A stretch of DNA of 38,226 nucleotides from Clostridia bacterium (GCA_017404545.1 JAFRCC010000005.1:1-38226), one strand, 5' to 3'. Positions 16,884 through 25,028 are shown, numbered from the stretch's first letter. Notes: generated from the sequence alone by a model not told the origin. A program made the numbers and translations.

Positions 16884-18122
16884 TTATTTATTATTTTTAT
16901 AATTTTCATATAACTTTCTAGCTGTTTCTGGGCTATCTGTACCTTCTGCATTTTTTACAGGTGCAAATTCTTCTTCTCTCTTTACTCTTAAAATTGCCAT
17001 ATCATCAAGCATATCAAAAGCATCGAAAATAAAAGATTCAAATTTATATGCATTTGGTTTTTCTGGAACAATTAAATTTCCATTTTCATCAATGTAGCTA
17101 GCCTTTTTATGTGCTATATGATAAGGTAAATTCTTATTTGCTACCTCTTCAATTGCTTTTACACTGAACATATTGCAATTAATGTGAGATTCACCGAAAA
17201 CTAATTGACCATTTTCATCAACTCTCTCTGCCATTTCTTTCGATATTTCAGTGTATTCAACAACACCAGGTTTTCCATTTCTCTTACAGAACACACCAAC
17301 TTTTTCTGATGGGTTAGCCTTTACTGTACTTTTTCCTCCTCCAGAAGCATTTTGTTCAATCATTAATCCTAATAAAATAGGATCAACCATTTTTACCAAA
17401 ACGTTATCTACCGGACCAACAAAAGCCCACTTAATACCTTTTTTATTCATGTCATCAGTTATACCATTTCTTTTCATTGACTGGAATATCCCACCATGAC
17501 CATCAGAAGCTTCCTTTATAAGGCCTTTTTCATTTATTAATATTTTTCCAGACTCATCAACCATTGGCAACTTTCCTTGTTGGAAAAATTTTATAGAGTC
17601 TTTGTCATATCCAAAATAGTTGTTTTTTTCAAAAAATTTAACCGTATCTTCATTGTTTTCTTTACTTGTCATTATATACCATGGTATCGTTACATTGTAC
17701 TTCTGGCTTTCTTCTTTCAAACTATCAATTAAAATTTCAAAAATTGATTTATGTGAATCCAACCCAATATCAAAAGTCCCCTTTGGTCCTTTATGTCCAA
17801 GTCTTGTTCCTTGACCTCCGGCCATTGTAACAACCGAGTATCTTCCTGCTTTTATTTCATCTTCACCAAGTTTTAAATATTTATTATACTCTTCTTCTGA
17901 CAATTTATCTTTTTCAACATATGGAATTGCCTCTATTACATCGTTGTTAAAATTGACTTCATGTTTTGTTGTTTCGTATAAATCAGCTACTTGTGAAAAA
18001 TTAATTCTTTCAATCTGATTCATTAATTCTTTTTTTGTTTCATCATCAGCTCTATTGTATGCACTTAATATTTGTACTTGGTTAGCTGCTTTTAATTTAG
18101 TTTCCAATTCGTTAATACTCAT
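16884..18122 (-). CDS. UDPGP-family UTP-sugar-1-phosphate uridylyltransferase
   Basis: Makes UDP-sugar plus pyrophosphate from UTP and a sugar-1-phosphate. The 412-residue protein has the nucleotide-binding loop VTMAGGQGTRLGHKGPKGTF and the SDGHGGIFQSMKRNG and WAFVGPVDNVLVKMVDP segments of the UDPGP family (the eukaryotic-type UDP-glucose and UDP-GlcNAc pyrophosphorylases), not the bacterial GalU fold family. Whether the substrate is glucose-1-phosphate or N-acetylglucosamine-1-phosphate cannot be told by eye; the adjacent phosphohexomutase favours glucose. The start is ATG 18122, 5 nt after GGGAGG; an in-frame ATG at 18164 lacks a ribosome site and would overlap the promoter. First gene of a unit with pgcA. 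Confidence 0.85.
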   Translation of the reverse strand: MSINELETKLKAANQVQILSAYNRADDETKKELMNQIERINFSQVADLYETTKHEVNFNNDVIEAIPYVEKDKLSEEEYNKYLKLGEDEIKAGRYSVVTMAGGQGTRLGHKGPKGTFDIGLDSHKSIFEILIDSLKEESQKYNVTIPWYIMTSKENNEDTVKFFEKNNYFGYDKDSIKFFQQGKLPMVDESGKILINEKGLIKEASDGHGGIFQSMKRNGITDDMNKKGIKWAFVGPVDNVLVKMVDPILLGLMIEQNASGGGKSTVKANPSEKVGVFCKRNGKPGVVEYTEISKEMAERVDENGQLVFGESHINCNMFSVKAIEEVANKNLPYHIAHKKASYIDENGNLIVPEKPNAYKFESFIFDAFDMLDDMAILRVKREEEFAPVKNAEGTDSPETARKLYENYKNNK

Positions 18123-18152
18123 ATTTCCCTCCCATTTTATTACTATTTTGTT

Positions 18153-18181
18153 ATAATATATCAAATAAAACCATTAGTCAA
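18153..18181 (-). promoter_or_regulatory. Promoter of the uridylyltransferase-pgcA unit
   Basis: Minus strand TTGACT (18181-18176), 17-nt spacer, TATTAT (18158-18153), about 30 nt before the start at 18122. A strong sigma-A match. Confidence 0.75.
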
Positions 18182-18192
18182 CCCAAAATTTT

Positions 18193-18633
18193 TTAATTAA
18201 TTGCTGTCTCTCCTTTAGTTGTTAGAATATTGTTATACTTGAATTTTTTTATAGCTTTCCTGTTTTCTAATACATCAAGGCAATTAATTATCTTAACTTC
18301 ATCATTTCTTTTACCATAATATTGCTCTATTTTTCTATTCATTTCAGTAATATATTCATTTGATCCTGATACAATGTATATTTTTTTATTTCTTGAATAA
18401 TCCTCATCACTAATTTCAGCATTCCATTTCATTTCTTTTATCTCATCTTTATTCTTTATTTCCATTTTATTTGTTAATAATCTGACTTTATCTTCAATGC
18501 TATTTTCAAATTTCATATATATTTTACTATTTTCATCTAAATTTTTATTTATGAAAGGTAATAACATTATAGTTAAATGCCAGTCACTTGCATATAAACA
18601 GTATGTTTTTTCTATATGATTATCACTTTCCAT
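18193..18633 (-). CDS. Hypothetical protein, 146 residues, possibly regulated
   Basis: Not recognised. The protein (MESDNHIEKTYCLYASDWHL...) is soluble, charged and mixed alpha/beta in feel, with a YCLYASDWHLTIMLLPFI stretch near the N-terminus, a central charged region, and KIYIVSGSNEYITEMNRKIE, which resembles a strand-loop-helix of a nucleotide-binding or Rossmann-like fold; that is only an impression. No signal peptide or membrane helix. Start ATG 18633 is chosen because GGAGG lies exactly 7 nt upstream; an in-frame TTG two codons earlier is closer to it. It stands alone between the divergent spoIIR and the downstream uridylyltransferase, with its own strong promoter containing an inverted repeat. 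Confidence 0.75.
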   Translation of the reverse strand: MESDNHIEKTYCLYASDWHLTIMLLPFINKNLDENSKIYMKFENSIEDKVRLLTNKMEIKNKDEIKEMKWNAEISDEDYSRNKKIYIVSGSNEYITEMNRKIEQYYGKRNDEVKIINCLDVLENRKAIKKFKYNNILTTKGETAIN

Positions 18634-18658
18634 CCCCAAACCTCCTTATTATTTCAGC

Positions 18659-18687
18659 ATTCTAACACCATCCTTATTTGGTGTCAA
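18659..18687 (-). promoter_or_regulatory. Promoter with operator-like repeat for the 146-residue protein
   Basis: Minus strand TTGACA (18687-18682), 17-nt spacer, TAGAAT (18664-18659). Inside the spacer and touching both boxes, ACACCA (18665-18670) and TGGTGT (18679-18684) form a perfect inverted repeat with an 8-nt centre. This is the usual placement for a repressor site. Confidence 0.65.
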
Positions 18688-18796
18688 TTTAATTCGATAT
18701 AGTTTTTTCGACAATTTATCCGCATGTATATCTATAGTCCTTTGTATAATTTAAATAAAACTGTTCATACTTTAATAAATATTTTATGGAGGTACT

Positions 18797-19429
18797 ATGA
18801 ATTACAGAAAATCATTTTTCATTTTTTTCTTATCTATAATTATACTATTCTCGCTCTATATTTATTCGTTAGCAAAATCGTACTCAAACTACGTATTTAA
18901 TGGCATTTCAGATAGTTTCATTAGGTTTCATGTAATCGCTAATAGCAATTCTACAGAAGATCAAATCTTAAAATATGAGATTAGAGATGCAATTATGAGT
19001 TATATTTCACCATTACTGGCTAATGTACAAAACAAAGAAGATGCACTACAAATTATAGATAAAAATATTCCTCAAATGTATAATATCTCATCCAAAATCC
19101 TTTCTTTAAAAAATATGAACTACTCTATAAAAATATCTCTAGGGAAATCTAAGTTCCCAACAAAAGATTACTCAGAATTTATCCTTCCTGAAGGAATTTA
19201 TGATGCTTTGAAAATAGAAATTGGAAAGGCAAATGGTCAAAATTGGTGGTGTGTTATGTTTCCTTCAATCTGTATTCCTCAACAGGATATAGTAAATTTG
19301 AATCAAAAAACTACATCTATTTTGGAAAACTCTTTAAACTCTGAAGAACTATCAATTATTTCTAAAGACACTTCGACAACTGATATAAAAATAAAATTCA
19401 AGATAATAGAAATATTTGAAAATCTCTGA
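18797..19429 (+). CDS. spoIIR: Stage II sporulation protein R
   Basis: SpoIIR is made in the forespore and signals across the septum to switch on SpoIIGA-dependent processing of pro-sigma-E in the mother cell. The 210-residue protein has an N-terminal membrane/signal segment (about 8-27) and the family core SFIRFHVIANSNSTEDQ, LKYEIRDAI and the QNWWCVMFPSICI block. GGAGG lies 4 nt before ATG 18797. In Bacillus the gene is under sigma-F; I do not see a convincing sigma-F site here, though a TATAAT lies at 18745-18750. It points toward murA, 66 nt downstream, and diverges from the hypothetical gene at 18193. Confidence 0.93.
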   Translation: MNYRKSFFIFFLSIIILFSLYIYSLAKSYSNYVFNGISDSFIRFHVIANSNSTEDQILKYEIRDAIMSYISPLLANVQNKEDALQIIDKNIPQMYNISSKILSLKNMNYSIKISLGKSKFPTKDYSEFILPEGIYDALKIEIGKANGQNWWCVMFPSICIPQQDIVNLNQKTTSILENSLNSEELSIISKDTSTTDIKIKFKIIEIFENL

Positions 19430-19435
19430 ATTTAG

Positions 19436-19466
19436 TTGTAAAAAAAACATTTTTATGTTATATAAT
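19436..19466 (+). promoter_or_regulatory. Putative murA promoter
   Basis: TATAAT at 19461-19466 lies about 20 nt before the murA ribosome site. TTGTAA at 19436-19441 is a possible -35 at a long 19-nt spacing, so the match is partial. Confidence 0.4.
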
Positions 19467-19495
19467 ATGATGATTACATTCGTGGAGGTATTGAA

Positions 19496-20755
19496 TTGGA
19501 AAAATTAGTTATTCAAGGGAAAACAAGATTGCAAGGTGAAGTAACAATAAGTGGTGCAAAAAATGCAGCTGTGGCACTGATTCCAGCAACACTATTAGTT
19601 GATGGTGTTAGTGTACTAGAAAATTTACCAAACATAAGCGATGTACAAATTCAATGTGAAATATTAAAAGATTTAGGGGCAAAGGTTGAGTGGCTTAATC
19701 AGAATTCAGTTAGAATAGATACATCATCTCTAACAAGTCATAAAGCTCCATTAGATAAAACAAGTAAATTTAGAGCGTCATATTATTTGATAGGAGCATT
19801 ACTAGGAAGATGCCATAATGTAGAAGTAGGTTTGCCTGGTGGTTGTAACCTTGGTGCCAGACCTATTGATCAGCATATAAAAGGTTTTGAGGCTCTTGGT
19901 GCGAAAGTTGAAGTAGCAACTGGAAAAGTAGTTGCCTCTGCCAACGAATTAGTTGGTGCACCAATTTATTTAGATACTGTTTCTGTCGGTGCAACAATTA
20001 ATGTAATACTTTCAGCTGTACTTGCCAAAGGTACAACAACAATTGATAATGCTGCTAAAGAACCTCATATTGTTGATGTGGCTAACTTTTTAAACTCTAT
20101 TGGAGCAGATATTCGTGGAGCTGGAACAGATATAATAAAAATTAATGGTGTAGAAAAACTAAAAAGTGGTTCAACATACTCTGTAGTACCAGACCAAATT
20201 GAAGCAGGAACATTTATGTTAGCTGCAATGGCAACAAAAGGCGATATTATAATTAAAAATTGTATTAGCGAGCACTTAGATTGTTTAACAGCCAAAATAA
20301 TTGAAATGGGTGGAAAAGTTGATGAATCTGGAGATGAAATTCGTGTATGTTGTGATTGCAGACCAAAGAAGACAAATATAAAAACTGCGCCATATCCAGG
20401 CTTTCCAACAGATTTGCAAGCTCAAATGGGAGTTGTGTTATCTCTTGCAGAAGGAACAAGTATTATATCTGAAAATATATGGGAATCAAGATTCCAATAT
20501 ACTTATGAGTTAATAAAAATGGGAGCTAAGATTACTTCTCAAGGGAAAACAGCATTTTTTGAAGGAGTCGATTCTTTATATGGTGCTCCAGTATCAGCTA
20601 CTGATTTAAGAGCTGGTGCTGCTTTAATTATAGCTGGTCTAGCCGCAGAAGGTACCACTGAGTTATACAATTTACAGCACATTGATAGAGGTTATGAAAA
20701 TATTGAAGAAAAATTTAGAAAATTGGGAGCTAATATAATTAGAATTAGAGATTAG
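19496..20755 (+). CDS. murA: UDP-N-acetylglucosamine 1-carboxyvinyltransferase
   Basis: Catalyses the first committed step of peptidoglycan synthesis, transfer of enolpyruvate from phosphoenolpyruvate to UDP-GlcNAc in the cytoplasm. The 419-residue length is normal. Conserved segments are LQGEVTISGAKNAAVALIPA at the N-terminus, the active-site loop VGLPGGCNLGARPIDQHI with C117 in place (the fosfomycin-target cysteine), and YSVVPDQIEAGTFMLAA. The start is TTG 19496, 7 nt after GGAGG. Many Firmicutes carry two murA copies; which one this is cannot be told here. Followed at 8 nt by walJ and then rlmH on the same strand. Confidence 0.96.
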   Translation: MEKLVIQGKTRLQGEVTISGAKNAAVALIPATLLVDGVSVLENLPNISDVQIQCEILKDLGAKVEWLNQNSVRIDTSSLTSHKAPLDKTSKFRASYYLIGALLGRCHNVEVGLPGGCNLGARPIDQHIKGFEALGAKVEVATGKVVASANELVGAPIYLDTVSVGATINVILSAVLAKGTTTIDNAAKEPHIVDVANFLNSIGADIRGAGTDIIKINGVEKLKSGSTYSVVPDQIEAGTFMLAAMATKGDIIIKNCISEHLDCLTAKIIEMGGKVDESGDEIRVCCDCRPKKTNIKTAPYPGFPTDLQAQMGVVLSLAEGTSIISENIWESRFQYTYELIKMGAKITSQGKTAFFEGVDSLYGAPVSATDLRAGAALIIAGLAAEGTTELYNLQHIDRGYENIEEKFRKLGANIIRIRD

Positions 20756-20763
20756 GAAGTAAT

Positions 20764-21555
20764 ATGTTTAATTTTTGTAGTTTATATAGTGGTAGTAGTG
20801 GAAATAGTTTATTTGTTCAAAGTAAAAATACAAATATTTTGGTTGATGCAGGGGAAAGTGCAAGAAAAATAGAAAATGCACTTTCTTCTATTAATGTTGA
20901 TGCCAAAAACATAGACGCAATTCTGGTAACACATGAACATATTGATCATGTAAAAAGTTTAGGTACATTATCTAAAAAATACAATATTCCAGTTTATGCT
21001 ACAAAAAAAACATGGGAAGCAATGCCAGAACAAGCCAGTAAAATTGATTTATCTTTGCAATACAGTTTTTCTTCATCAGAAAAACTTAAGATTGGTGATT
21101 TTACAATCGATCCATTTTATATACCACATGATGCAGCAAATCCATGTGGATTTAATATAAAATGTAATAATAGTCAAATGAGCATTGCTACAGATTTAGG
21201 ACATATAACAAATGATATAGTTGAAGCTCTTGATGAAAGCTCTTTTATACTATTAGAGGCTAATTATGATCCAGAAATTCTTAGGTTTTCTAGATATCCA
21301 TATTATTTAAAGAAAAGAATATCTGGTGAATATGGCCATCTATCAAATAGCGAAGCTGGAAAATTAGTTGCCCATTTATCTAACAAAAAATTAAATACAG
21401 TAATGCTCGGACATCTTAGCAAAGAAAATAATTTTCCTGAACTTGCCTATAAAACTGTTGCAGATGAATTGATAAATAAAAATTTTAATTCATCAAACAT
21501 ACATATATCTGTTGCTAGTCGTTCTAATCCATCAAAAATAATAAAAATAAATTAA
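20764..21555 (+). CDS. walJ: Metallo-beta-lactamase-fold hydrolase, WalJ/YycJ family
   Basis: A 263-residue enzyme with the binuclear-metal motif THEHIDHV (H57, H59, D61, H62), the opening CSLYSGSSGNSLFV and TDLGH further on, all typical of YycJ/WalJ (VicX). The family is linked to cell-wall regulation and DNA-handling in Firmicutes, where it often lies by the walKR genes; here it follows murA instead. It is predicted to be cytoplasmic, with no signal peptide. Start ATG 20764 has GGAAG close upstream. The last codons are 9 nt from rlmH, a pairing that also occurs near the origin in other Firmicutes. Confidence 0.88.
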   Translation: MFNFCSLYSGSSGNSLFVQSKNTNILVDAGESARKIENALSSINVDAKNIDAILVTHEHIDHVKSLGTLSKKYNIPVYATKKTWEAMPEQASKIDLSLQYSFSSSEKLKIGDFTIDPFYIPHDAANPCGFNIKCNNSQMSIATDLGHITNDIVEALDESSFILLEANYDPEILRFSRYPYYLKKRISGEYGHLSNSEAGKLVAHLSNKKLNTVMLGHLSKENNFPELAYKTVADELINKNFNSSNIHISVASRSNPSKIIKIN

Positions 21556-21564
21556 GGAGATTAT

Positions 21565-22047
21565 ATGTTACACATTAATATTATTTGCATTGGTAAATTA
21601 AAAGAAAAATATTTACAAGATGCTATTGTTGAGTACACAAAAAGACTTTCTAAATATTGTATTTTTAATATTACCGAGCTACCTGATGAAAAAATTCCTG
21701 ATAGTTTGAATAAATCTGTTTCTAACATTATAAAAGATAAAGAGGCTGAAAAGATTATTTGCCATATTGAAAAAAATTCTTATGTTTTAACATTAGATTT
21801 AAATGGAAGACAATTTACCTCAGAAGAATTTTCGAAAAAAATAGAGAATATTTCATTAAATAGCTCAAGTAATATTACATTTATCATCGGTGGAACTCTT
21901 GGGTTATCTGAAAAAGTTATAAAGTGTTCTAACGAGTTAATTAGTTTTTCTAAAATGACTTTTCCTCATCAATTAATTAGAATATTTTTAGCTGAACAAC
22001 TCTTTAGAGCATTTAAAATTTCAAATAACGAAACTTATCATAGGTAA
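21565..22047 (+). CDS. rlmH: 23S rRNA (pseudouridine-1915-N3)-methyltransferase
   Basis: A SPOUT methyltransferase that methylates pseudouridine 1915 in helix 69 of 23S rRNA, acting on assembled ribosomes. The 160-residue protein has the N-terminal INIICIGKLKEKYLQDAI, the SAM-binding knot segment TFIIGGTLGLSEKVI and the C-terminal KMTFPHQLIRIFLAEQLFRA ending in TYHR, as in the family. AAGGAG lies 7 nt before ATG 21565. It is the last gene of the murA-walJ-rlmH run and is followed by a GGGG-loop hairpin with a T-tract. Confidence 0.96.
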   Translation: MLHINIICIGKLKEKYLQDAIVEYTKRLSKYCIFNITELPDEKIPDSLNKSVSNIIKDKEAEKIICHIEKNSYVLTLDLNGRQFTSEEFSKKIENISLNSSSNITFIIGGTLGLSEKVIKCSNELISFSKMTFPHQLIRIFLAEQLFRAFKISNNETYHR

Positions 22048-22061
22048 AATTTATAAAAGTA

Positions 22062-22163
22062 TGTAGAGGAATAATATTTACATTTTTGTTATAGGGGTTT
22101 GTAAATAAATACATTTATATGAAAAGGGGGCTTTTCTATAAATTTTTTTAATTTTCCTCTACA
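22062..22163. ncRNA. Folded intergenic element, possible three-way-junction RNA or small mobile repeat
   Basis: TGTAGAGGAA (22062-22071) and TTCCTCTACA (22154-22163) are perfect 10-bp inverted arms. They enclose two further hairpins: TATTTACA/TGTAAATA (22075-22082 and 22100-22107) and the 22113-22143 stem with a GGGG loop. Together they could fold as a closed three-way junction on either strand. No flanking target duplication is visible, so a mobile element is not supported directly. A strong minus-strand promoter at 22239-22267 would transcribe it. No known RNA family is recognised. Confidence 0.4.
22113..22149 (+). terminator. Terminator of the murA-walJ-rlmH run
   Basis: ATTTATA, a bulged T, then GAAAAG pair with CTTTTC and TATAAAT around a GGGG loop (22113-22143), followed by a run of T (22143-22149). 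It lies 65 nt after the rlmH stop. Confidence 0.7.
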
Positions 22164-22238
22164 AAATTAAAAACTTGAAATAATTTCTATGTTGAAAAAA
22201 ATTTTTGATATAAAATATTTGACATAAACTTTAATTAT

Positions 22239-22267
22239 ATGATAAACGCTTTTTAGCTTCATGTCAA
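22239..22267 (-). promoter_or_regulatory. Orphan minus-strand promoter
   Basis: Minus strand TTGACA (22267-22262), 17-nt spacer, TATCAT (22244-22239), the same hexamers and spacing as the parA promoter. There is no open frame of useful length downstream before rlmH's antisense strand. A second TTGACA lies on the plus strand at 22219-22224 without a clear -10. Confidence 0.55.
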
Positions 22268-22275
22268 GAAAAACT

Positions 22276-22803
22276 CTACGACAAAATTCTACAAAATACT
22301 ACAGCAGCAATCATTCCAACTACATCTGCACTTAATGATGCAATTAATAATTCTTTTGATTTTTTTACTTTCAATCCGCTTGTGTATACAGCAATAGTAT
22401 ATATTGTAGTCTCAGTTGCTCCCATTATTACCGATGCTACATTACCAATATATGAATCAACACCATACTGCTTCATTAAATCAGTTGCTACACCAATTGC
22501 TCCACTACCCGATATTGGTCTTATTAGTGCCAGAGGTATAATTTCTGGTGGGAATTTAATAATTTTAAGTATAGGCTTAACAATCCTTGTTACTATGTCA
22601 AAAATCCCTGAGCTTCTTAGCATTCCTATTGAAAAGAATATTCCAATTAGCGTTGGCATCAGTTTAATAACTATTTCAATTCCTTCTGTTGCTCCTTTAA
22701 TAAAAATATCAAATACTTTTATTTTATCTCTAACACCTGCAATCATAATTATTCCTATAATTAACGGAATGATATAATTTGATAATTCTGTAAAAAAATT
22801 CAT
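22276..22803 (-). CDS. spmB: Spore maturation protein B
   Basis: A 175-residue membrane protein of the nucleoside-recognition (Gate) family with several helices and the conserved motifs LMPTLIGIFFSIGMLRSSG, ALIRPISGSGAIGVATDLM and VIMGATETTIYTIAVY. In Bacillus, SpmA and SpmB are needed for full dehydration of the spore core. The start ATG 22803 lies 2 nt after the spmA stop. The two form an operon-like pair that may be read through from the trmN6-rsmI genes upstream, although a hairpin at 23422-23449 intervenes. Confidence 0.93.
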   Translation of the reverse strand: MNFFTELSNYIIPLIIGIIMIAGVRDKIKVFDIFIKGATEGIEIVIKLMPTLIGIFFSIGMLRSSGIFDIVTRIVKPILKIIKFPPEIIPLALIRPISGSGAIGVATDLMKQYGVDSYIGNVASVIMGATETTIYTIAVYTSGLKVKKSKELLIASLSADVVGMIAAVVFCRILS

Positions 22804-22805
22804 AT

Positions 22806-23384
22806 CTATGGTCTCTTTCTAAAAAAATTTTTGAGAACAACTATCCCCGTATAAGCAGCAATAATTGTTGCTCCCCAAACAGGAAGTATTATTCTAAAAG
22901 GATCATTAGATCCTAAAGATTGTCTTATTGCAAAAATTGTTGTTGGAATTAGTTGAATTGATGCAGTATTAATTAAAATAAGCATCATCATCGAATTGCT
23001 CATATGCGCTTTTTCTTTATTTTCTTTATTTAATACGTCAATTGCCTTTAAGCCAATTGGTGTTGCAGCATTTCCAATACCTAAAAAATTAGAAATAATA
23101 TTCATTGAAATAAGTTTTCTTACTTTTTCATTTTTTTTTGATTCAGGAAATAGCTTATCTATAATTGGATTCATAATATTAGTAATCCAGGTTATTATTC
23201 GTGTATTACTAACAATTTTTATCAAGCCACTCCATAATGCTGTACTTCCAATTAATGTAATTACTACATCAATTGCTGATTTAGTAGATGAATATATTGA
23301 TTCGTTTAAACTCTCTATATTTCCCGATATAAAAGAAAAAAATATTGATATTAAAATAAAAAATGGCCAAATTGTATTTAACAT
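22806..23384 (-). CDS. spmA: Spore maturation protein A
   Basis: A 192-residue polytopic membrane protein beginning MLNTIWPFFILISIFFSF, with the Gate-family segments MNIISNFLGIGNAATPIGLKA and SMMMLILINTASIQLIPTT. It works with SpmB in spore-core dehydration. The family N-terminus and a GAAGGG site place the start at ATG 23384; an in-frame TTG at 23399 would include that site in the coding region. spmB follows directly. Confidence 0.93.
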   Translation of the reverse strand: MLNTIWPFFILISIFFSFISGNIESLNESIYSSTKSAIDVVITLIGSTALWSGLIKIVSNTRIITWITNIMNPIIDKLFPESKKNEKVRKLISMNIISNFLGIGNAATPIGLKAIDVLNKENKEKAHMSNSMMMLILINTASIQLIPTTIFAIRQSLGSNDPFRIILPVWGATIIAAYTGIVVLKNFFRKRP

Positions 23385-23421
23385 ATACCCTTCTTTCAAA
23401 ATAAAATATGCAAAAAAAAAT

Positions 23422-23449
23422 AAAAAAGAATAATAAATTATTCTTTTTT
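23422..23449 (-). terminator. Terminator of the trmN6-rsmI unit
   Basis: AAAAAAGAATAA (23422-23433) and TTATTCTTTTTT (23438-23449) form a 12-bp stem with a 4-nt loop, followed on the minus strand by ATTTTTTTTTG. It overlaps the rsmI stop codon (23448-23450). Confidence 0.85.
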
Positions 23450-24272
23450 ATTCTTTATCTAAAAATTTCATATAGATTTCATTTTTCTTAACATTATTAT
23501 TTTTAGCTATTTTTTTAATGATTTCATTTTTACTCAAACCTTCTTTTTGGTATAATTCATATTGATCTTCTATCGATAAATTTTCCTTTATATCTTCGGT
23601 TTCTTTTTTACCACTTTCAATTAAAATTATCATTTCTCCTTTTATATTTTCCATCATTGTAATTAATTCAGAAACTTTTCCTCTTATAAAACTTTCATGT
23701 ATTTTCGTTAATTCTCTAGCCAATACAATATTTACATCTCCTAAATTCTTATATATATCATTTAATGTAGCAACAATTTTATGAGGTGCTTCATATAAAA
23801 TAATAGTTTTTTGTTCTCTCTTTAACTCTTCAAATTTACTCAGTCTTAATTTTTTATTTAATGGTAAAAATCCATAAAATACAAATTCTTTTGTATCAAA
23901 TCCAGAGCATATTAATGCGTTTATTAATGCACAACACCCTGGAATCGGAATTACATTTATATTATTTTCAATTGCTTTTTTTACAATAAATTCTCCTGGG
24001 TCGGATATTGCTGGAGTTCCCGCATCAGTAATAAGAGCAACATTTTCTCCATCCAAAAGTTTATCTATTAATACCCTCGATTTAAGCTCTTCATTATGTC
24101 TATGGTAACTGAAGAGGGGTTTTGAAATTTCTAGATGATTTAATAATTTTAAACTATGCCTCGTATCCTCTGCCGCAATTAAATCTACCTCTTTTAGGAT
24201 TCTAATAGCTCTTAAAGTAATGTCTTCCAAATTACCAATTGGTGTTGCTACAAGATATAATACACCTTTCAT
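23448..24272 (-). CDS. rsmI: 16S rRNA (cytidine-1402-2'-O)-methyltransferase
   Basis: Methylates C1402 in the decoding centre of 16S rRNA using SAM. The 274-residue protein has all family landmarks: LYLVATPIGNLEDITLRA, AAEDTRHSLKLLNH, FSYHRHNE, ALITDAGTPAISDPGE and the later IILYEAPHKI. AAAGGAG lies 8 nt before ATG 24272. It begins 3 nt after the trmN6 stop, so the two are co-translated from one message. The lysine-rich C-terminal helix pair (GLSKNEIIKKIAKNNNVKKN) is common in Firmicute members. Confidence 0.96.
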   Translation of the reverse strand: MKGVLYLVATPIGNLEDITLRAIRILKEVDLIAAEDTRHSLKLLNHLEISKPLFSYHRHNEELKSRVLIDKLLDGENVALITDAGTPAISDPGEFIVKKAIENNINVIPIPGCCALINALICSGFDTKEFVFYGFLPLNKKLRLSKFEELKREQKTIILYEAPHKIVATLNDIYKNLGDVNIVLARELTKIHESFIRGKVSELITMMENIKGEMIILIESGKKETEDIKENLSIEDQYELYQKEGLSKNEIIKKIAKNNNVKKNEIYMKFLDKE

Positions 24273-24275
24273 TTT

Positions 24276-25028
24276 CTAATCTCCTTTACTATTTTTATTA
24301 TATATCTTTAGAATTTCATCAGTATATGCGCCATCGTTGTCATATACATATAGTGGTTTTTCTACTCTTACTGAGGATCTACCATTTTTTATTGCTTCGA
24401 TCAAAACAAGCTTGCTCTCACTCGTTTTATTTGAATAAACAAATCTGATTCTTTTAGGTTCCATTTTACATTTTCTCATTTCAGCCATAATATCCACAAG
24501 TCTTTCTGCTCTATGAACTATGTATAAAGCCCCCTTATCTTTTAACATTTTAAAACTTATTTTTATAAAATCTTCTAAATTTGCCTTAATTTCATGCCTT
24601 GAAATTAACTTCATTTCATTATCATTTATTTTTCCTGAATTAATCTTTTTATATGGTGGATTTGTAATAACTGCATCATATGAATCTGTTTTTAAGACTT
24701 TATCTATATCTTTTATATTATAATTTAGTACTTCAAATTTTTCTTCTAATTTATTCATTCTAATACTTCTTTGAGCCATTTCTGCAATTTCTTTTTGAAT
24801 TTCGATTCCAATTATTTTACTTATTTTTGTTTTGGCTAATAACAAAAAACCTAAAATACCTGTTCCTGTTCCAAGATCAATTACTTTTGAATTATTTTTG
24901 ATATTTTTTGCGAAATCAGAAAGAAGAACACTATCAATTCCAAAACAAAATCCGTCTTTTTTTTGTATTATTCTAAGATTATCGATTTCTAAATCATCAA
25001 TTCTTTCATTTTCTTTTTTATTATCCAC
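24276..25028 (-). CDS. TrmN6-like tRNA1(Val) adenine-37 N6-methyltransferase
   Basis: A 250-residue class I SAM methyltransferase with motif I VIDLGTGTGILGFLLL and the N6-adenine motif VITNPPYKK, plus the DGFCFGIDSVLLSDFA segment shared with the YfiC/TrmN6 group. The expected reaction is N6-methylation of A37 in a tRNA; the exact tRNA is inferred from the Escherichia coli relative. The start is taken as GTG 25028, 7 nt after AGAGG; the in-frame TTG at 25052 lacks a site. The neighbour rsmI, 3 nt downstream, is also an RNA methyltransferase, a common pairing in Firmicutes. Confidence 0.88.
   Translation of the reverse strand: MDNKKENERIDDLEIDNLRIIQKKDGFCFGIDSVLLSDFAKNIKNNSKVIDLGTGTGILGFLLLAKTKISKIIGIEIQKEIAEMAQRSIRMNKLEEKFEVLNYNIKDIDKVLKTDSYDAVITNPPYKKINSGKINDNEMKLISRHEIKANLEDFIKISFKMLKDKGALYIVHRAERLVDIMAEMRKCKMEPKRIRFVYSNKTSESKLVLIEAIKNGRSSVRVEKPLYVYDNDGAYTDEILKIYNKNSKGD

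Noticed and set aside
18700..18796. Sigma-F promoter for spoIIR
   Set aside because: GTATA-like sequences are present, but no GG-containing -10 sits at the right distance. The expected regulation is known from Bacillus but not shown by this sequence.
22062..22163. Miniature transposon (MITE) with 10-bp terminal repeats
   Set aside because: No target-site duplication flanks the arms, there is no second copy in the window, and the inner hairpin works as the rlmH terminator. Kept only as a folded element.
22996..23433. 145-residue plus-strand frame
   Set aside because: It is antisense to spmA, whose motifs are clear; there is no ribosome site and the hydrophobic composition mirrors the membrane gene.
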